Assembly: GCA_035301985.1 (NCBI GenBank)
Contig: DATGTE010000020.1
Location: 87,252-151,251 of the forward strand
Direction of reading: 5' to 3'
Length of the DNA stretch: 64,000 nt
Origin: DASUXY01 sp035301985
GTDB lineage: Bacteria; Bacillota; Bacilli; Bacillales; Amphibacillaceae
Shown here: one piece after another, positions 15,714 through 23,843 of the stretch
How the letters are laid out: each line of letters starts with the position of its first letter
How positions within the stretch are numbered: the stretch's first letter is position 1
Translations under genes and position numbers: made by a program
The notes under the pieces: model-generated
Told to the model about the DNA's origin: nothing
Seen by the model: only the letters and a program-made list of their open reading frames with translations
Databases searched by the model: none

Positions 15714-16912
15714 TGTGTTTCGCCCTTTCCTGTGGATTGAATATCTTGTAAAAAGCTCATCCCAAACTCAGGCATTTGGATACGAAAGTTCTCTGCAATC
15801 GTTGCACCGATGTCGGCGAATGTTTTACGAATAGGTAATTGTTTTCCACACGTAATAGACGGATAATGAATCAATAAAGGAACGTACTCACGCGTATGAT
15901 CTGTTCCATGATGTGTAGGATCGTTCCCGTGGTCGGCTGTAATGATTAATAAATCGTCTTCTTTAAGTGCTTTTAAAACTTCAGGCAGTCTTTCATCATA
16001 GGCTTCCAAAGCTTTTCCATATCCTGCTGGATTCCGACGATGGCCATATTTTGCATCAAAATCTACTAAGTTTACAAAGCTAATTCCAGTAAAATCTTGA
16101 TCCATGGATTCAACCAGTTTTGTCATCCCATCATCATTATCAATGGTTCGTACCGCCTCGGTAATCCCTTCACCATCATAAATATCGGAAATTTTTCCTA
16201 AGGCAATGACATCGTAACCAGCATCTTTTAATTCATTCATCACGGTTCGTCCGAATGGTTTTAAGGCATAATCATGTCGATTGGCCGTACGCTCCAATGC
16301 ACCGAGCTCGCCAACAAATGGCCGAGCAATGACTCGTCCAACCCTATACTTTTCGTCTCGTGTGAGTTCTCTAGCAATTTCACATATGTAGTACAATTCG
16401 TCTAAAGGAACTACCTCTTCATGGGCCGCAATTTGTAAGACAGAATCTGCCGACGTGTACACAATAAGTGCACCTGTTTCCATATGTTCTTTCCCGAGTT
16501 CTTCGATAATGGCTGTCCCAGATGCAGGTTTATTACCAATTACTTTTCTATTCGTTTTTTCTTCTAAAGCTTGGATTAACTCGGCTGGAAATCCATTTGG
16601 AAAGGTGCGAAAAGGTTGGTCAATATGGAGACCCATCATTTCCCAATGGCCCGTCATTGTATCTTTCCCGTGCGATGCTTCTTGCATTTTTGTATAGAAA
16701 GCAGCTGGTTTTTCGACTTCATTAATCCCTTGTATAGCATCGATATTCCCTAAACCAAGCTGCTCCATGTTCGGCATATGTAAACCACCTATATGCTCTG
16801 CAATATGACCAAGTGTATGTGCACCTTCGTCATTAAATTTTGCCGCATCGGGCGCTTCACCAATTCCTACCGAATCCAATACGATTAAAAAAATACGTTT
16901 AAATCTTTTCAT
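15710..16912 (-). CDS. drm: Phosphopentomutase
   Basis: A 400-residue alkaline-phosphatase-superfamily enzyme interconverting (deoxy)ribose-1-phosphate and 5-phosphate. The first metal/nucleophile block is IVLDSVGIGEAPDA and the last is ITADHGNDPTHHGTDHTRE, both typical. First gene of the nucleoside-salvage operon; the upstream 340 bases hold a perfect dyad (see 17019-17052). In B. subtilis the order xerD-drm-pupG-dacF is the same except that pdp is not there. Confidence 0.96.
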   Translation of the reverse strand: MKRFKRIFLIVLDSVGIGEAPDAAKFNDEGAHTLGHIAEHIGGLHMPNMEQLGLGNIDAIQGINEVEKPAAFYTKMQEASHGKDTMTGHWEMMGLHIDQPFRTFPNGFPAELIQALEEKTNRKVIGNKPASGTAIIEELGKEHMETGALIVYTSADSVLQIAAHEEVVPLDELYYICEIARELTRDEKYRVGRVIARPFVGELGALERTANRHDYALKPFGRTVMNELKDAGYDVIALGKISDIYDGEGITEAVRTIDNDDGMTKLVESMDQDFTGISFVNLVDFDAKYGHRRNPAGYGKALEAYDERLPEVLKALKEDDLLIITADHGNDPTHHGTDHTREYVPLLIHYPSITCGKQLPIRKTFADIGATIAENFRIQMPEFGMSFLQDIQSTGKGETQ

Positions 16913-17251
16913 TGCACGTTACCTCCTTATACGTCCATAAACGCGGTTTCTTAAATGATGTATAAATGATTTCGCACATTACAAATGTCTACATCGTTGT
17001 TCATCCTTATCAATCATGATTGTAAAAGCAATCACTGATTTGCTTTTACAATGTCGCAGGTGTAGGATGTCTGACAACTAAAATCATAACATATCCGTCC
17101 GAGTTCGTCGTGTGTTTTTTCCAAAGTCTCACTGTTTTAAGAACTTCATCCGTCAATTCATTTTGATTGTCCAATTATAACCGTCTATCCCATTGATCCT
17201 TGAAGTCATCTTTCATTGTTTTTATGTTGCACCATATCTAGCAATTGTCTA
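16913..17251. other. 339-base gap between drm and xerD
   Basis: No open frame with a plausible start and ribosome-binding site is visible. It holds the perfect inverted repeat at 17019-17052 and is otherwise AT-rich. It should contain the drm promoter and the 3' end of the xerD transcript, but I could not assign clear -35/-10 pairs. Confidence 0.6.
17019..17052. repeat. Perfect 13-bp inverted repeat upstream of drm
   Basis: ATTGTAAAAGCAA and TTGCTTTTACAAT face each other around eight bases. There is no T-tract on either side, so it is not a standard terminator. Its place 107-140 bases before drm and 200 bases after xerD allows either a transcript-end role or an operator for a nucleoside-responsive regulator. 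Confidence 0.7.
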
Positions 17252-18145
17252 CTAAGCACGTGGATGGTAGGATTCATACATGTCTTTCAATCGCGTTCGT
17301 GTGACGTGTGTATATATTTGTGTCGTCGATATATCAGCATGTCCTAACATTTCTTGCACAGCACGTAAGTCAGCACCATTTTCTAGTAAATGGGTAGCGA
17401 AAGAATGTCGCAACGTATGTGGAGTGATATTTTTCGTAATGTTAACTTCTCTTGCTGTCGACTTTAATATTTTCCAAAAGCCTTGGCGTGACAATGGTCT
17501 ACCGTGTTGATTGAGGAATAAAACGCTTTCATCCTTTCGTCGCTTTGCTAAAATAGGTCGTGATTTTTGTAGATACATTTCCAAAGCGTCTTTAGCAACA
17601 TGACCAAGCGGAACAATTCTTTCTTTAGATCCTTTTCCAAAACAACGAACAAATCCCATCGTTAAATGAAGATCGCTTACTTTTAAAGATATGAGCTCGG
17701 TCACACGGAGACCTGTAGCATAAATCAATTCTAACATCGCTTTGTTACGCATACGTAAAGGGGTATTTGTTTGGATGTTCAGAAGTTTATCAATTTCTTT
17801 CATGGAAAGTACATCAGGTAATTTCCGTTCTTTTTTTGGTGTTTCAATATGCAGACTCGCATCATGTTGAACAAATCCTTCACGAACTAAAAATTGATGG
17901 AACAGTCGGACCGATGATATTGTTCGAGCGAGCGTAGCAGCCGATTTTCCATCTTCTTTTAAACCATATAAAAATCCGATAATATCACTTCGATAAACGG
18001 CTTCCCAAGTCTTTTTTTCGGCGACCTTTTCAATGTATTGGCAGTAATTTGTTAAATCACGGTGATACGCTTTAAGTGTATTGTCCGATAAGCCGCGTTC
18101 AATTTGTAAATAATGAATAAAGTCTTTAAGCGCAACTTTCAGCAT
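17252..18145 (-). CDS. xerD: Tyrosine recombinase XerD
   Basis: A 297-residue site-specific recombinase that resolves chromosome dimers at dif with XerC/CodV. The N-terminal SAM-like domain (about 1-90) precedes the catalytic domain with ATGLRVTEL, GKGSKERIV, HTLRHSFATH and LGHADISTTQIYTH, giving the Arg-Lys-His-Arg-His set and the nucleophilic Tyr. The ATG at 18145 is eight bases after GGGGAG; starts at 18151 and 18166 would be too close to or ahead of that site. It is preceded by yqzK and fur, as in B. subtilis. Confidence 0.95.
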   Translation of the reverse strand: MLKVALKDFIHYLQIERGLSDNTLKAYHRDLTNYCQYIEKVAEKKTWEAVYRSDIIGFLYGLKEDGKSAATLARTISSVRLFHQFLVREGFVQHDASLHIETPKKERKLPDVLSMKEIDKLLNIQTNTPLRMRNKAMLELIYATGLRVTELISLKVSDLHLTMGFVRCFGKGSKERIVPLGHVAKDALEMYLQKSRPILAKRRKDESVLFLNQHGRPLSRQGFWKILKSTAREVNITKNITPHTLRHSFATHLLENGADLRAVQEMLGHADISTTQIYTHVTRTRLKDMYESYHPRA

Positions 18146-18150
18146 GTTCA

Positions 18151-18357
18151 TTACTCCCCTAACCAAAAAAATATATTTAACCGGTCGAGCAAGCTCTGTT
18201 CACTATTAAATACTTTGACGGAAGGTCCCTCTGGCGGATCATAGCGATGATATTGTTCGTACTCCAAATGCATCATGCGTAAACCGAAATAAAAGATACA
18301 TGTGCAGGCGACGAAGATCACAAAAACTTTTATCGCATCCCAAATCAACCGATTCAT
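18151..18357 (-). CDS. yqzK: DUF4227 membrane protein YqzK
   Basis: A 68-residue protein with one N-terminal membrane helix (about 6-25) and a conserved tail including HRYDPPEGPSVKVF. It matches the YqzK family found between fur and xerD in Bacillus; function unknown. AGGAGA precedes the ATG at 18357 by nine bases, so the longer frame starting at 18405 is not used. The gene ends six bases before the xerD start, suggesting co-expression. Confidence 0.85.
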   Translation of the reverse strand: MNRLIWDAIKVFVIFVACTCIFYFGLRMMHLEYEQYHRYDPPEGPSVKVFNSEQSLLDRLNIFFWLGE

Positions 18358-18499
18358 CGGACATATCTCCTTTTCATAAACTACTATTAATAACAGATAT
18401 GCCAAAAATGAACGAGTTTATACATGTAACTATAAAACAATTGAAATAATCATCGCATGCATAGGATTGTTTCGTTATTTTTTTGTAATAAACAAATAA

Positions 18500-18525
18500 T
18501 GCCTTTCTTCTTTGGAAAAAAGGCA
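18500..18525 (-). terminator. Weak terminator after fur
   Basis: TGCCTTT pairs with AAAGGCA around a 12-base loop, with a short AT-rich tail on the minus strand. It is 15 bases past the fur stop. Confidence 0.45.
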
Positions 18526-18539
18526 CTACTACAGTGTAT

Positions 18540-18995
18540 TTATGTTGATTTAATCGTCGCTTGTTGACATTGTCTGCACAGGCCATGAAAAGTTAATCGG
18601 TGATCTTTTACAAGAAAGCCCCATTCGCTTTCAACGATTTTTTCAACCTCTCCTAATAGATCATCGACTATTTCTTCAACCGATCCACACTCTATACAAA
18701 CGAGATGATGATGGAAATGCTCTGCCCCTTCTTTGCGCAAATCATATCGAGAAACACCATCTCCAAAATTGATTTTATCAACGACTTCTAATTCCAATAG
18801 TAATTCTAATGTTCGATATACCGTAGCTAGGCCAATTTCTGGTGCTTTATCTTTGACGAGTAAATAAATCTCTTCTGCACTGAGATGATCCTCTTCGCGC
18901 TCAAGTAAAACTTTTACAGTTGCTTCCCTTTGCGGGGTTAGCTTGTAACTCTGTGCATGAAGCAATTTTTTTATTCGATCAATCCGATGTTCCAT
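18540..18995 (-). CDS. fur: Ferric uptake regulator family repressor
   Basis: A 151-residue Fur-family regulator: winged helix with LSAEEIYLLVKDKAPEIGLATVYRTL (about 38-63, broken here only for description), then the metal-binding HFHHHLVCIECG and C-terminal CRQCQ cysteine pairs that hold the structural zinc. Gene order spoIIM-fur-yqzK-xerD supports Fur rather than PerR or Zur. A strong sigma-A promoter and a PerR/Fur-type palindrome lie upstream. Confidence 0.94.
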   Translation of the reverse strand: MEHRIDRIKKLLHAQSYKLTPQREATVKVLLEREEDHLSAEEIYLLVKDKAPEIGLATVYRTLELLLELEVVDKINFGDGVSRYDLRKEGAEHFHHHLVCIECGSVEEIVDDLLGEVEKIVESEWGFLVKDHRLTFHGLCRQCQQATIKST

Positions 18996-19025
18996 GGCAG
19001 ATTCCCTCCCTCATATCCCTTCTTT

Positions 19026-19055
19026 ATTATATGCACTCTTAAAACAACTTGTCAA
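19026..19055 (-). promoter_or_regulatory. Sigma-A promoter of fur
   Basis: On the minus strand TTGACA (19050-19055) and TATAAT (19026-19031) are both perfect and separated by 18 bases, 30 bases before the fur start codon. Confidence 0.8.
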
Positions 19056-19074
19056 AACAAAACAGATACCATGA

Positions 19075-19090
19075 ATAATAATTATTATAT
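19075..19090 (-). promoter_or_regulatory. PerR/Fur-type operator upstream of fur
   Basis: On the minus strand TATAATAATTATTA matches the PerR box core (TATAATnATTATA) at 13 of 14 positions and is also close to a Fur box. It lies about 20 bases upstream of the fur -35. In B. subtilis fur is PerR-repressed. Confidence 0.5.
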
Positions 19091-19136
19091 AATAACTAGT
19101 ATACAATGTAAAATTTTCGACAAGTCCGTCATGCAT

Positions 19137-19778
19137 CTATTGCTTTATAAAGGAGCGAATGAAGGATCCCATCGCTTCATTGGCGACAAACGCTTCTAAA
19201 CACGATGCTACAAATGAGATTGTTAACAAAAATGAAAAAAGTACGATATATCTTGCCAACGGTTGGAAGATTGGTTGGGACATTTTATGTGAAAAAATTT
19301 TATTCAATAACGTCAATGAAAAGATCATTGATAAGCTACCAGCTATAATATAGATTGGTATGATGATCATATTTTGTGGGGCAATTGATAAAGAGGCTAA
19401 CAACAACCCTTTCATACCGAGTTGGTTTACTAAAAAACCGACTGAGAAACCAACGACCAATCCTTTCAAAAACAATAAGATCCAAACAATCGGCAACCCG
19501 ATTACAGATAGACCTAAAATAAAAATGATGAATAAATATTTCGCATGATATAAAAAGCTGTTTTTTAATATATCGGCTTTGGCAATTTCATACTGATCAT
19601 TGATCTCACCGAAAAATCGCTCTAAATAGAAGAACAGATCTTGTTTCTGGATAAAATTCATACTGTTGACGATCATTGCTCCAAAAACAATCCCTGTTAA
19701 AAACAAAATAATCATAAAAAGATATACTGTACCGTGTTCTTTTACGTATTCGATAAATACCGTTTTTTTATTATACAT
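19137..19778 (-). CDS. spoIIM: Stage II sporulation protein M
   Basis: A 213-residue polytopic membrane protein with about five helices and the family segment LSIAPQNMIIIPIYIIAG (about 133-150). With SpoIID and SpoIIP it forms the complex that thins septal peptidoglycan and drives engulfment. Length equals the B. subtilis protein (about 214 aa). It lies just upstream of fur, the standard position. Confidence 0.93.
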   Translation of the reverse strand: MYNKKTVFIEYVKEHGTVYLFMIILFLTGIVFGAMIVNSMNFIQKQDLFFYLERFFGEINDQYEIAKADILKNSFLYHAKYLFIIFILGLSVIGLPIVWILLFLKGLVVGFSVGFLVNQLGMKGLLLASLSIAPQNMIIIPIYIIAGSLSMIFSLTLLNKIFSHKMSQPIFQPLARYIVLFSFLLTISFVASCLEAFVANEAMGSFIRSFIKQ

Positions 19779-19916
19779 AGGAATCCTCCATTCAAAAGAC
19801 CTTTACCACCTTCTAGTACAAGCTATGAAGAATTCCTGTCAAACATACCAAAAATCTATCTTTTAAAGGGGCTCATCATAGAGAGACACTGCACTTCCAT
19901 ATGAACTAAAACACGT

Positions 19917-21104
19917 TTACGTTTTTTTAATCGAAGTTGGGAGCACTTTCCCATATACACCTCCGCCACCCGCCTGAATGGACTGTTTTCCTTCTCGCAT
20001 ATCGATGATCATCGTTGCCAATTGTGTGGAGATTACTTCAGTCAATTCAGCAAAAGTTGCTTGATGAATCACGTACATTTCAGTTGGAAAAGTAGTTAAT
20101 AATTTTTCTAGCGTTTTTGGACCCAGCTTCGGCAAATACTCTAAGGGAACTTGATAAAAATATGGAGGACGTTCCTTGAACGAGCCTTCTGTATCTTTTA
20201 GCTCCTGAATTCGCTCAACAACGCCTTTAATTATTTTTGTAGAACCACATGCTGAACAGTTGGCTGCATCGGCGGGAAGTGGGTTCATACAGTGATTGCA
20301 AACTGTCGAATAGTATTTTCCAAGTTTTGGATTCATTCCGAAGTTCTTCGTAATCTTTCTTCCGTTCACATGGTGAAGCGCCCAATAAAACTCTTTAAAT
20401 GAAGGCTCTTTCATACGTATTTCTTGATATTCACGAGCCATTTTACCTAGAGAGTGAGCATCTGAATTTGTTAAAAACGTATACGCGTGTAACTCTGAAA
20501 TTTGATCTGCCATTTGGGTGTCTGAGCTTAATCCGAGTTCAATTCCATCGATGAGATCTCGGTCAAATACTTCTGTCAATGATCGCTTAACTCCTTTTCC
20601 GTACATGCTTTTAAAAGGAGTGAACACATGAGCCGGTATGAAAATACCAGATAATTCCTTTACCTTGTGTTGTAACTCCTGTGCCGTCCCATAGTAGCGT
20701 TGGGAACTTAGAGTAATGTTTTTCATCCGGGTCTTCAACCATTCAGAAAACGCTTGAATCGATTGTAAGGTTGGAAAATAACAGAGAACATGAATGGGAC
20801 CATGACAATGTTCATCGTACACTTCGATTTCCGAACCTAATAGCAATGTCGCACGTTCGAATTGAATGCCTCCATCTGGTCGTTCTTGAGCTTTACCTGT
20901 GGCGATTAATTGCTTCATTTCTTGTTGGACAGAAGGGACATGGCAATCAATAATCCCGATGAGATCAATTCCTTTGCGACGACTTGCTTCTTCTAAAATA
21001 CTTGTTAATGTTAAGTTTTTAGCACCGGTAATTTTGACGGGTTTCCCATGCATATCTCTACCGATATGAATGTGCAGATCACTGATATATGAACGAAATG
21101 TCAT
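19917..21104 (-). CDS. Endonuclease Q-family protein (PHP domain)
   Basis: A 395-residue PHP-fold protein: metal-binding SDLHIHIGRD near the N-terminus, IIDCHVPS and TNSDAHSLG further on, then a four-cysteine zinc ribbon (CNHC...CSAC, about 273-290) and a helix-hairpin-helix-like LPKLGPKTLEKLL (about 323-335). This layout is that of EndoQ, which nicks DNA 5' of deaminated bases such as hypoxanthine and uracil; activity has been shown in archaea and in Bacillus pumilus. It overlaps nudF by four bases. Many Bacillus genomes lack an intact copy. Activity here is inferred from domains. Confidence 0.85.
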   Translation of the reverse strand: MTFRSYISDLHIHIGRDMHGKPVKITGAKNLTLTSILEEASRRKGIDLIGIIDCHVPSVQQEMKQLIATGKAQERPDGGIQFERATLLLGSEIEVYDEHCHGPIHVLCYFPTLQSIQAFSEWLKTRMKNITLSSQRYYGTAQELQHKVKELSGIFIPAHVFTPFKSMYGKGVKRSLTEVFDRDLIDGIELGLSSDTQMADQISELHAYTFLTNSDAHSLGKMAREYQEIRMKEPSFKEFYWALHHVNGRKITKNFGMNPKLGKYYSTVCNHCMNPLPADAANCSACGSTKIIKGVVERIQELKDTEGSFKERPPYFYQVPLEYLPKLGPKTLEKLLTTFPTEMYVIHQATFAELTEVISTQLATMIIDMREGKQSIQAGGGGVYGKVLPTSIKKT

Positions 21105-21649
21105 TTTTTCAACCCCATCATTTCCAAATACAACACAGCGTAATTTGTTTTCGCATCCTGAATCCGCTCATCAGCAACGTATTGTTTAGCCTCTTCTAAA
21201 GTCAATTCGACAACTTCAACAAATTCATCATCATCTCCAGTGACTGGAGTATCTAGCTTTTTGAGATCGTCTGTTATATACACATGCATTTTTTCATCGG
21301 CAAATCCTGGTGATGTATAAAAAGACGTCACGTATGAAAGATGATCCGTTGTGTAACCCGTCTCTTCTTCTAGTTCACGAATAGCTGTCACTTCTGGTTG
21401 CTCGCCTTCTTCCAATTTTCCCGCCGGGATTTCAAGGAGTGATTTTTCTAATGGCTTACGATATTGTTCGACAAAAACAATTTTTCGATCGTTCGTAATC
21501 GCGATCACTGCAACCGCTCCCGGATGTTTGATGATTTCTCGTTTGGAGGTCTGTCCATTCGGTAAAATGACATCATCAACGTGTAAATGAACGACCTTCC
21601 CTTTATAAATTTGTTCCGTTCGAATTGTCTTTTCTGCGAATTTTTTCAT
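21101..21649 (-). CDS. nudF: ADP-ribose pyrophosphatase (Nudix)
   Basis: A 182-residue Nudix hydrolase with an intact Nudix box beginning GKLEEGE and ending RELEEETGY (about 77-99). Family members cleave ADP-ribose and related nucleotides. The ATG at 21649 follows AAAGGAG by 11 bases and matches the family N-terminus; the frame extends 24 codons upstream without a better site. Its last bases overlap the EndoQ-family gene, so the two are co-translated. In B. subtilis nudF lies in the same region. Confidence 0.92.
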   Translation of the reverse strand: MKKFAEKTIRTEQIYKGKVVHLHVDDVILPNGQTSKREIIKHPGAVAVIAITNDRKIVFVEQYRKPLEKSLLEIPAGKLEEGEQPEVTAIRELEEETGYTTDHLSYVTSFYTSPGFADEKMHVYITDDLKKLDTPVTGDDDEFVEVVELTLEEAKQYVADERIQDAKTNYAVLYLEMMGLKK

Positions 21650-21772
21650 ATATACATGCGCTCCTTTAGTTGTTCTCATTTTATCATAGGTGACTGACAT
21701 ATTTTCCGCAACATCCACCATTAGATCCTAGACAACAAACGGTAAATGTGCAAGGACTCGCTTTTCAACGAC

Positions 21773-23059
21773 TCATCCGCTTTCGTATGATTCCGCATAA
21801 TGTCCACCGACTAATTGTGTCCGCCTGCGTGCTGTTCCTGCGGGCGTGTAGGATACAGCACGAAGCAATGCGTCTTGACCATGTTTTTTACGAACGGCGT
21901 CCATCGCGTAACCGAGCTTTCTTTCTCGCATTCGATTCCTTGTAAATAAATCGAGTTGCACAGCGTCATCGTCACACACTTGATCTAAGGATAGAGAAAT
22001 TTTTCGCACCGTTTGATGTGCATAAAATTTACGAAATAAGTACATACAAGCACGATACATTTCCATCGTAATATTTGTCGGTGATTCCATCGTTATCGAA
22101 CGATAAAAACCACCTCCTCCCTCTTCTTGACTATAGCCAATCCCGAGATGAATCGTGCGTCCCGCTTGGCGATTTGCTCGTGCTCTTTGGGCGACTTCTT
22201 CGCACATTTCCAAAATAACATAAGCCACATCTTGGGGATGGTGATAATCGCGTAACAGTACTTGACTTTTACCGTAGCTCACTTGTCCTTGTAAAATCGG
22301 TGCACCTAATTCAGATAAATCGATGCCATTCGCATGATAATAAAGTTGGCTTCCGATGACACCGAACGTTTTTTCTAGTCGGGGTAACGAATAATTAGCC
22401 AATTGTCCAACGGTGGAAATTCCCATGCGATGCAGTCGTTTTTCTAATCGAGAACCGATTCCCCACATGCGCGATAAAGGGGTGACAGGCCATAATTTGT
22501 TAGGAATATCTGTATACGTCCAACGAGCAATTCCAGATTGTTTCGCTTCCAAATCGAGGCACAATTTAGCCATTAACATGTTTGGCCCAATCCCGATGGT
22601 CGCTGTTAAACCAAATGTATCTTTTAGTTCGTCGCGGATACGTACAGCTACTTCTTCTGCACTCCCCCACAGTTTCTCTGTACCGTCTACATCTAGAAAG
22701 CTTTCATCGATACTATAGGTGTGAATCACTTCTTTTGGCACATATTTATTGAATAGACGTGTAATTTCCGCCGAAACTTCTAAATATAAGTTCATTTGTG
22801 CGGATACCGTGACAATATTTTCGTCTGCTGGGATTTCAAATACACGATTTCCCGTACGGATGCCAAAATCACGTTTCAATGCAGGCGTTGCAGCGAGTAC
22901 AACGCTTCCTTTTCGTTTTGTATCGGCAACGACTGCTAAATGGGCTGTTAACGGATCTAAACCTTTTACAAGGGCCGCACAACTCGCATAGAAACTTTTC
23001 ATATCAACACACAATATATTACGATTTTTCAATGCTTTGTAGTCGATTGGAGGATTCAT
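21773..23059 (-). CDS. polY2: Y-family DNA polymerase, UvrX/YqjW (PolY2) type
   Basis: A 428-residue translesion polymerase. Catalytic acidic motifs are DMKSFYAS (about 19-26) and YSIDESFLDV (about 111-120); the helix-hairpin-helix GIGSRLEKRLHRMGI follows, and VQLDLFTRN near 385 is a beta-clamp-binding motif. It resembles B. subtilis YqjW rather than DinB. Start choice: ATG at 23059, or the GTG just before it, both ten or fewer bases after AGGAG. Its promoter contains an SOS box, so expression should be LexA-controlled. Confidence 0.88.
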   Translation of the reverse strand: MNPPIDYKALKNRNILCVDMKSFYASCAALVKGLDPLTAHLAVVADTKRKGSVVLAATPALKRDFGIRTGNRVFEIPADENIVTVSAQMNLYLEVSAEITRLFNKYVPKEVIHTYSIDESFLDVDGTEKLWGSAEEVAVRIRDELKDTFGLTATIGIGPNMLMAKLCLDLEAKQSGIARWTYTDIPNKLWPVTPLSRMWGIGSRLEKRLHRMGISTVGQLANYSLPRLEKTFGVIGSQLYYHANGIDLSELGAPILQGQVSYGKSQVLLRDYHHPQDVAYVILEMCEEVAQRARANRQAGRTIHLGIGYSQEEGGGGFYRSITMESPTNITMEMYRACMYLFRKFYAHQTVRKISLSLDQVCDDDAVQLDLFTRNRMRERKLGYAMDAVRKKHGQDALLRAVSYTPAGTARRRTQLVGGHYAESYESG

Positions 23060-23122
23060 CACAAGTTCACTCCTCATGTATGCTTACATTTTTCCGATAC
23101 TGCTTGTTTTGTTCTTAATGAT

Positions 23123-23152
23123 ATAATATGCGAATGTATGTTCCTTTATCAA
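23123..23152 (-). promoter_or_regulatory. Sigma-A promoter of polY2
   Basis: On the minus strand TTGATA (23147-23152) and TATTAT (23123-23128) are 18 bases apart, about 64 bases before the start codon. The spacer contains the LexA box, the usual arrangement for steric repression. Confidence 0.7.
23131..23144 (-). promoter_or_regulatory. LexA (SOS) box in the polY2 promoter
   Basis: The plus strand reads CGAATGTATGTTCC, matching the Bacillus LexA consensus CGAACnnnnGTTCG at eight of ten fixed positions. It lies exactly between the -35 and -10 of polY2 and upstream of the divergent gene at 23289. Confidence 0.7.
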
Positions 23153-23288
23153 GGTTATTTTTTTCCAATACAAAGAAAATAGACAAGGTAACAAGAAGAT
23201 CCTTTTAAAAGATGAACTTAAAATAGGAATGAACCTAACACATGACCGTCTTTTTTTCATACATTATTATGAGGGAGGCGCCTTTTCC

Positions 23289-23621
23289 ATGTATCGAAAC
23301 GATAAAAATAACCGCCGATCAGCTAAAAATGAAATACCTCCGAAAGCACTGGCGGACTTTTCGATTCAAGATTTATTGAAAGGAAAAAACTTAGAGATTG
23401 TGGCCGCAGCCTTATTGTTAACAGGAAAGCTCAAAGTCGATTCCGTTGAACTATTCCGAATGAGTCCTGTCGTGAATGTGACCTTAGTAGAAAAGTATGT
23501 AACACGTGAAACGAAAAAAATGAACGCCTTAGCGAATTTTCTTGAGGAAAATGGCGACCTCACACTTGATGAAGTGTTTGATGCCATTCAAACAAGAATG
23601 CAGAAAGGGGATTCTTCATGA
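23289..23621 (+). CDS. Hypothetical protein, 110 aa
   Basis: The start is an ATG with GAGGGAGG upstream; a longer frame from 23229 lacks such a site. The product has a basic, polar N-terminus (MYRNDKNNRRSAK), a middle segment DLLKGKNLEIVAAALLLTGK and a C-terminal helical part. There is no long membrane helix and no family that I recognise. It overlaps the next small gene by four bases (ATGA), and CATACATT at 23258-23265 resembles a sigma-E -10, so a sporulation role is possible but unproven. Divergent from polY2. Confidence 0.7.
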   Translation: MYRNDKNNRRSAKNEIPPKALADFSIQDLLKGKNLEIVAAALLLTGKLKVDSVELFRMSPVVNVTLVEKYVTRETKKMNALANFLEENGDLTLDEVFDAIQTRMQKGDSS

Positions 23622-23758
23622 ATCATGTAACGATCAATACAGATGAAAATATAATCGAAGCAAGTCAAGGATTTGATGGGAGTGGATTTGCAGGTGGGAT
23701 TGTCCTCGTCGTATTACTATTTTTAGTTTTTTTGGATCCACCGACATCGAGGATTTAA
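23618..23758 (+). CDS. Small single-helix protein, YjcZ-like C-terminus
   Basis: A 46-residue product starting at the ATG that overlaps the preceding stop. A polar acidic head (MNHVTINTDENIIEASQ) is followed by Gly-rich GFDGSGFAGG and one hydrophobic helix ending LVFLDPP. The Gly-rich turn plus helix resembles the YjcZ-type tiny sporulation proteins, such as the one at 4491. Translational coupling to the 110-residue gene supports it being real. Confidence 0.6.
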   Translation: MNHVTINTDENIIEASQGFDGSGFAGGIVLVVLLFLVFLDPPTSRI

Positions 23759-23843
23759 CGAATGCCCCGTAATCAACGTAAGGCTACATATCAAGGTGCT
23801 TATTGTTCGCATTGTAAACACCTTAATATGTACCCGTTATTTT

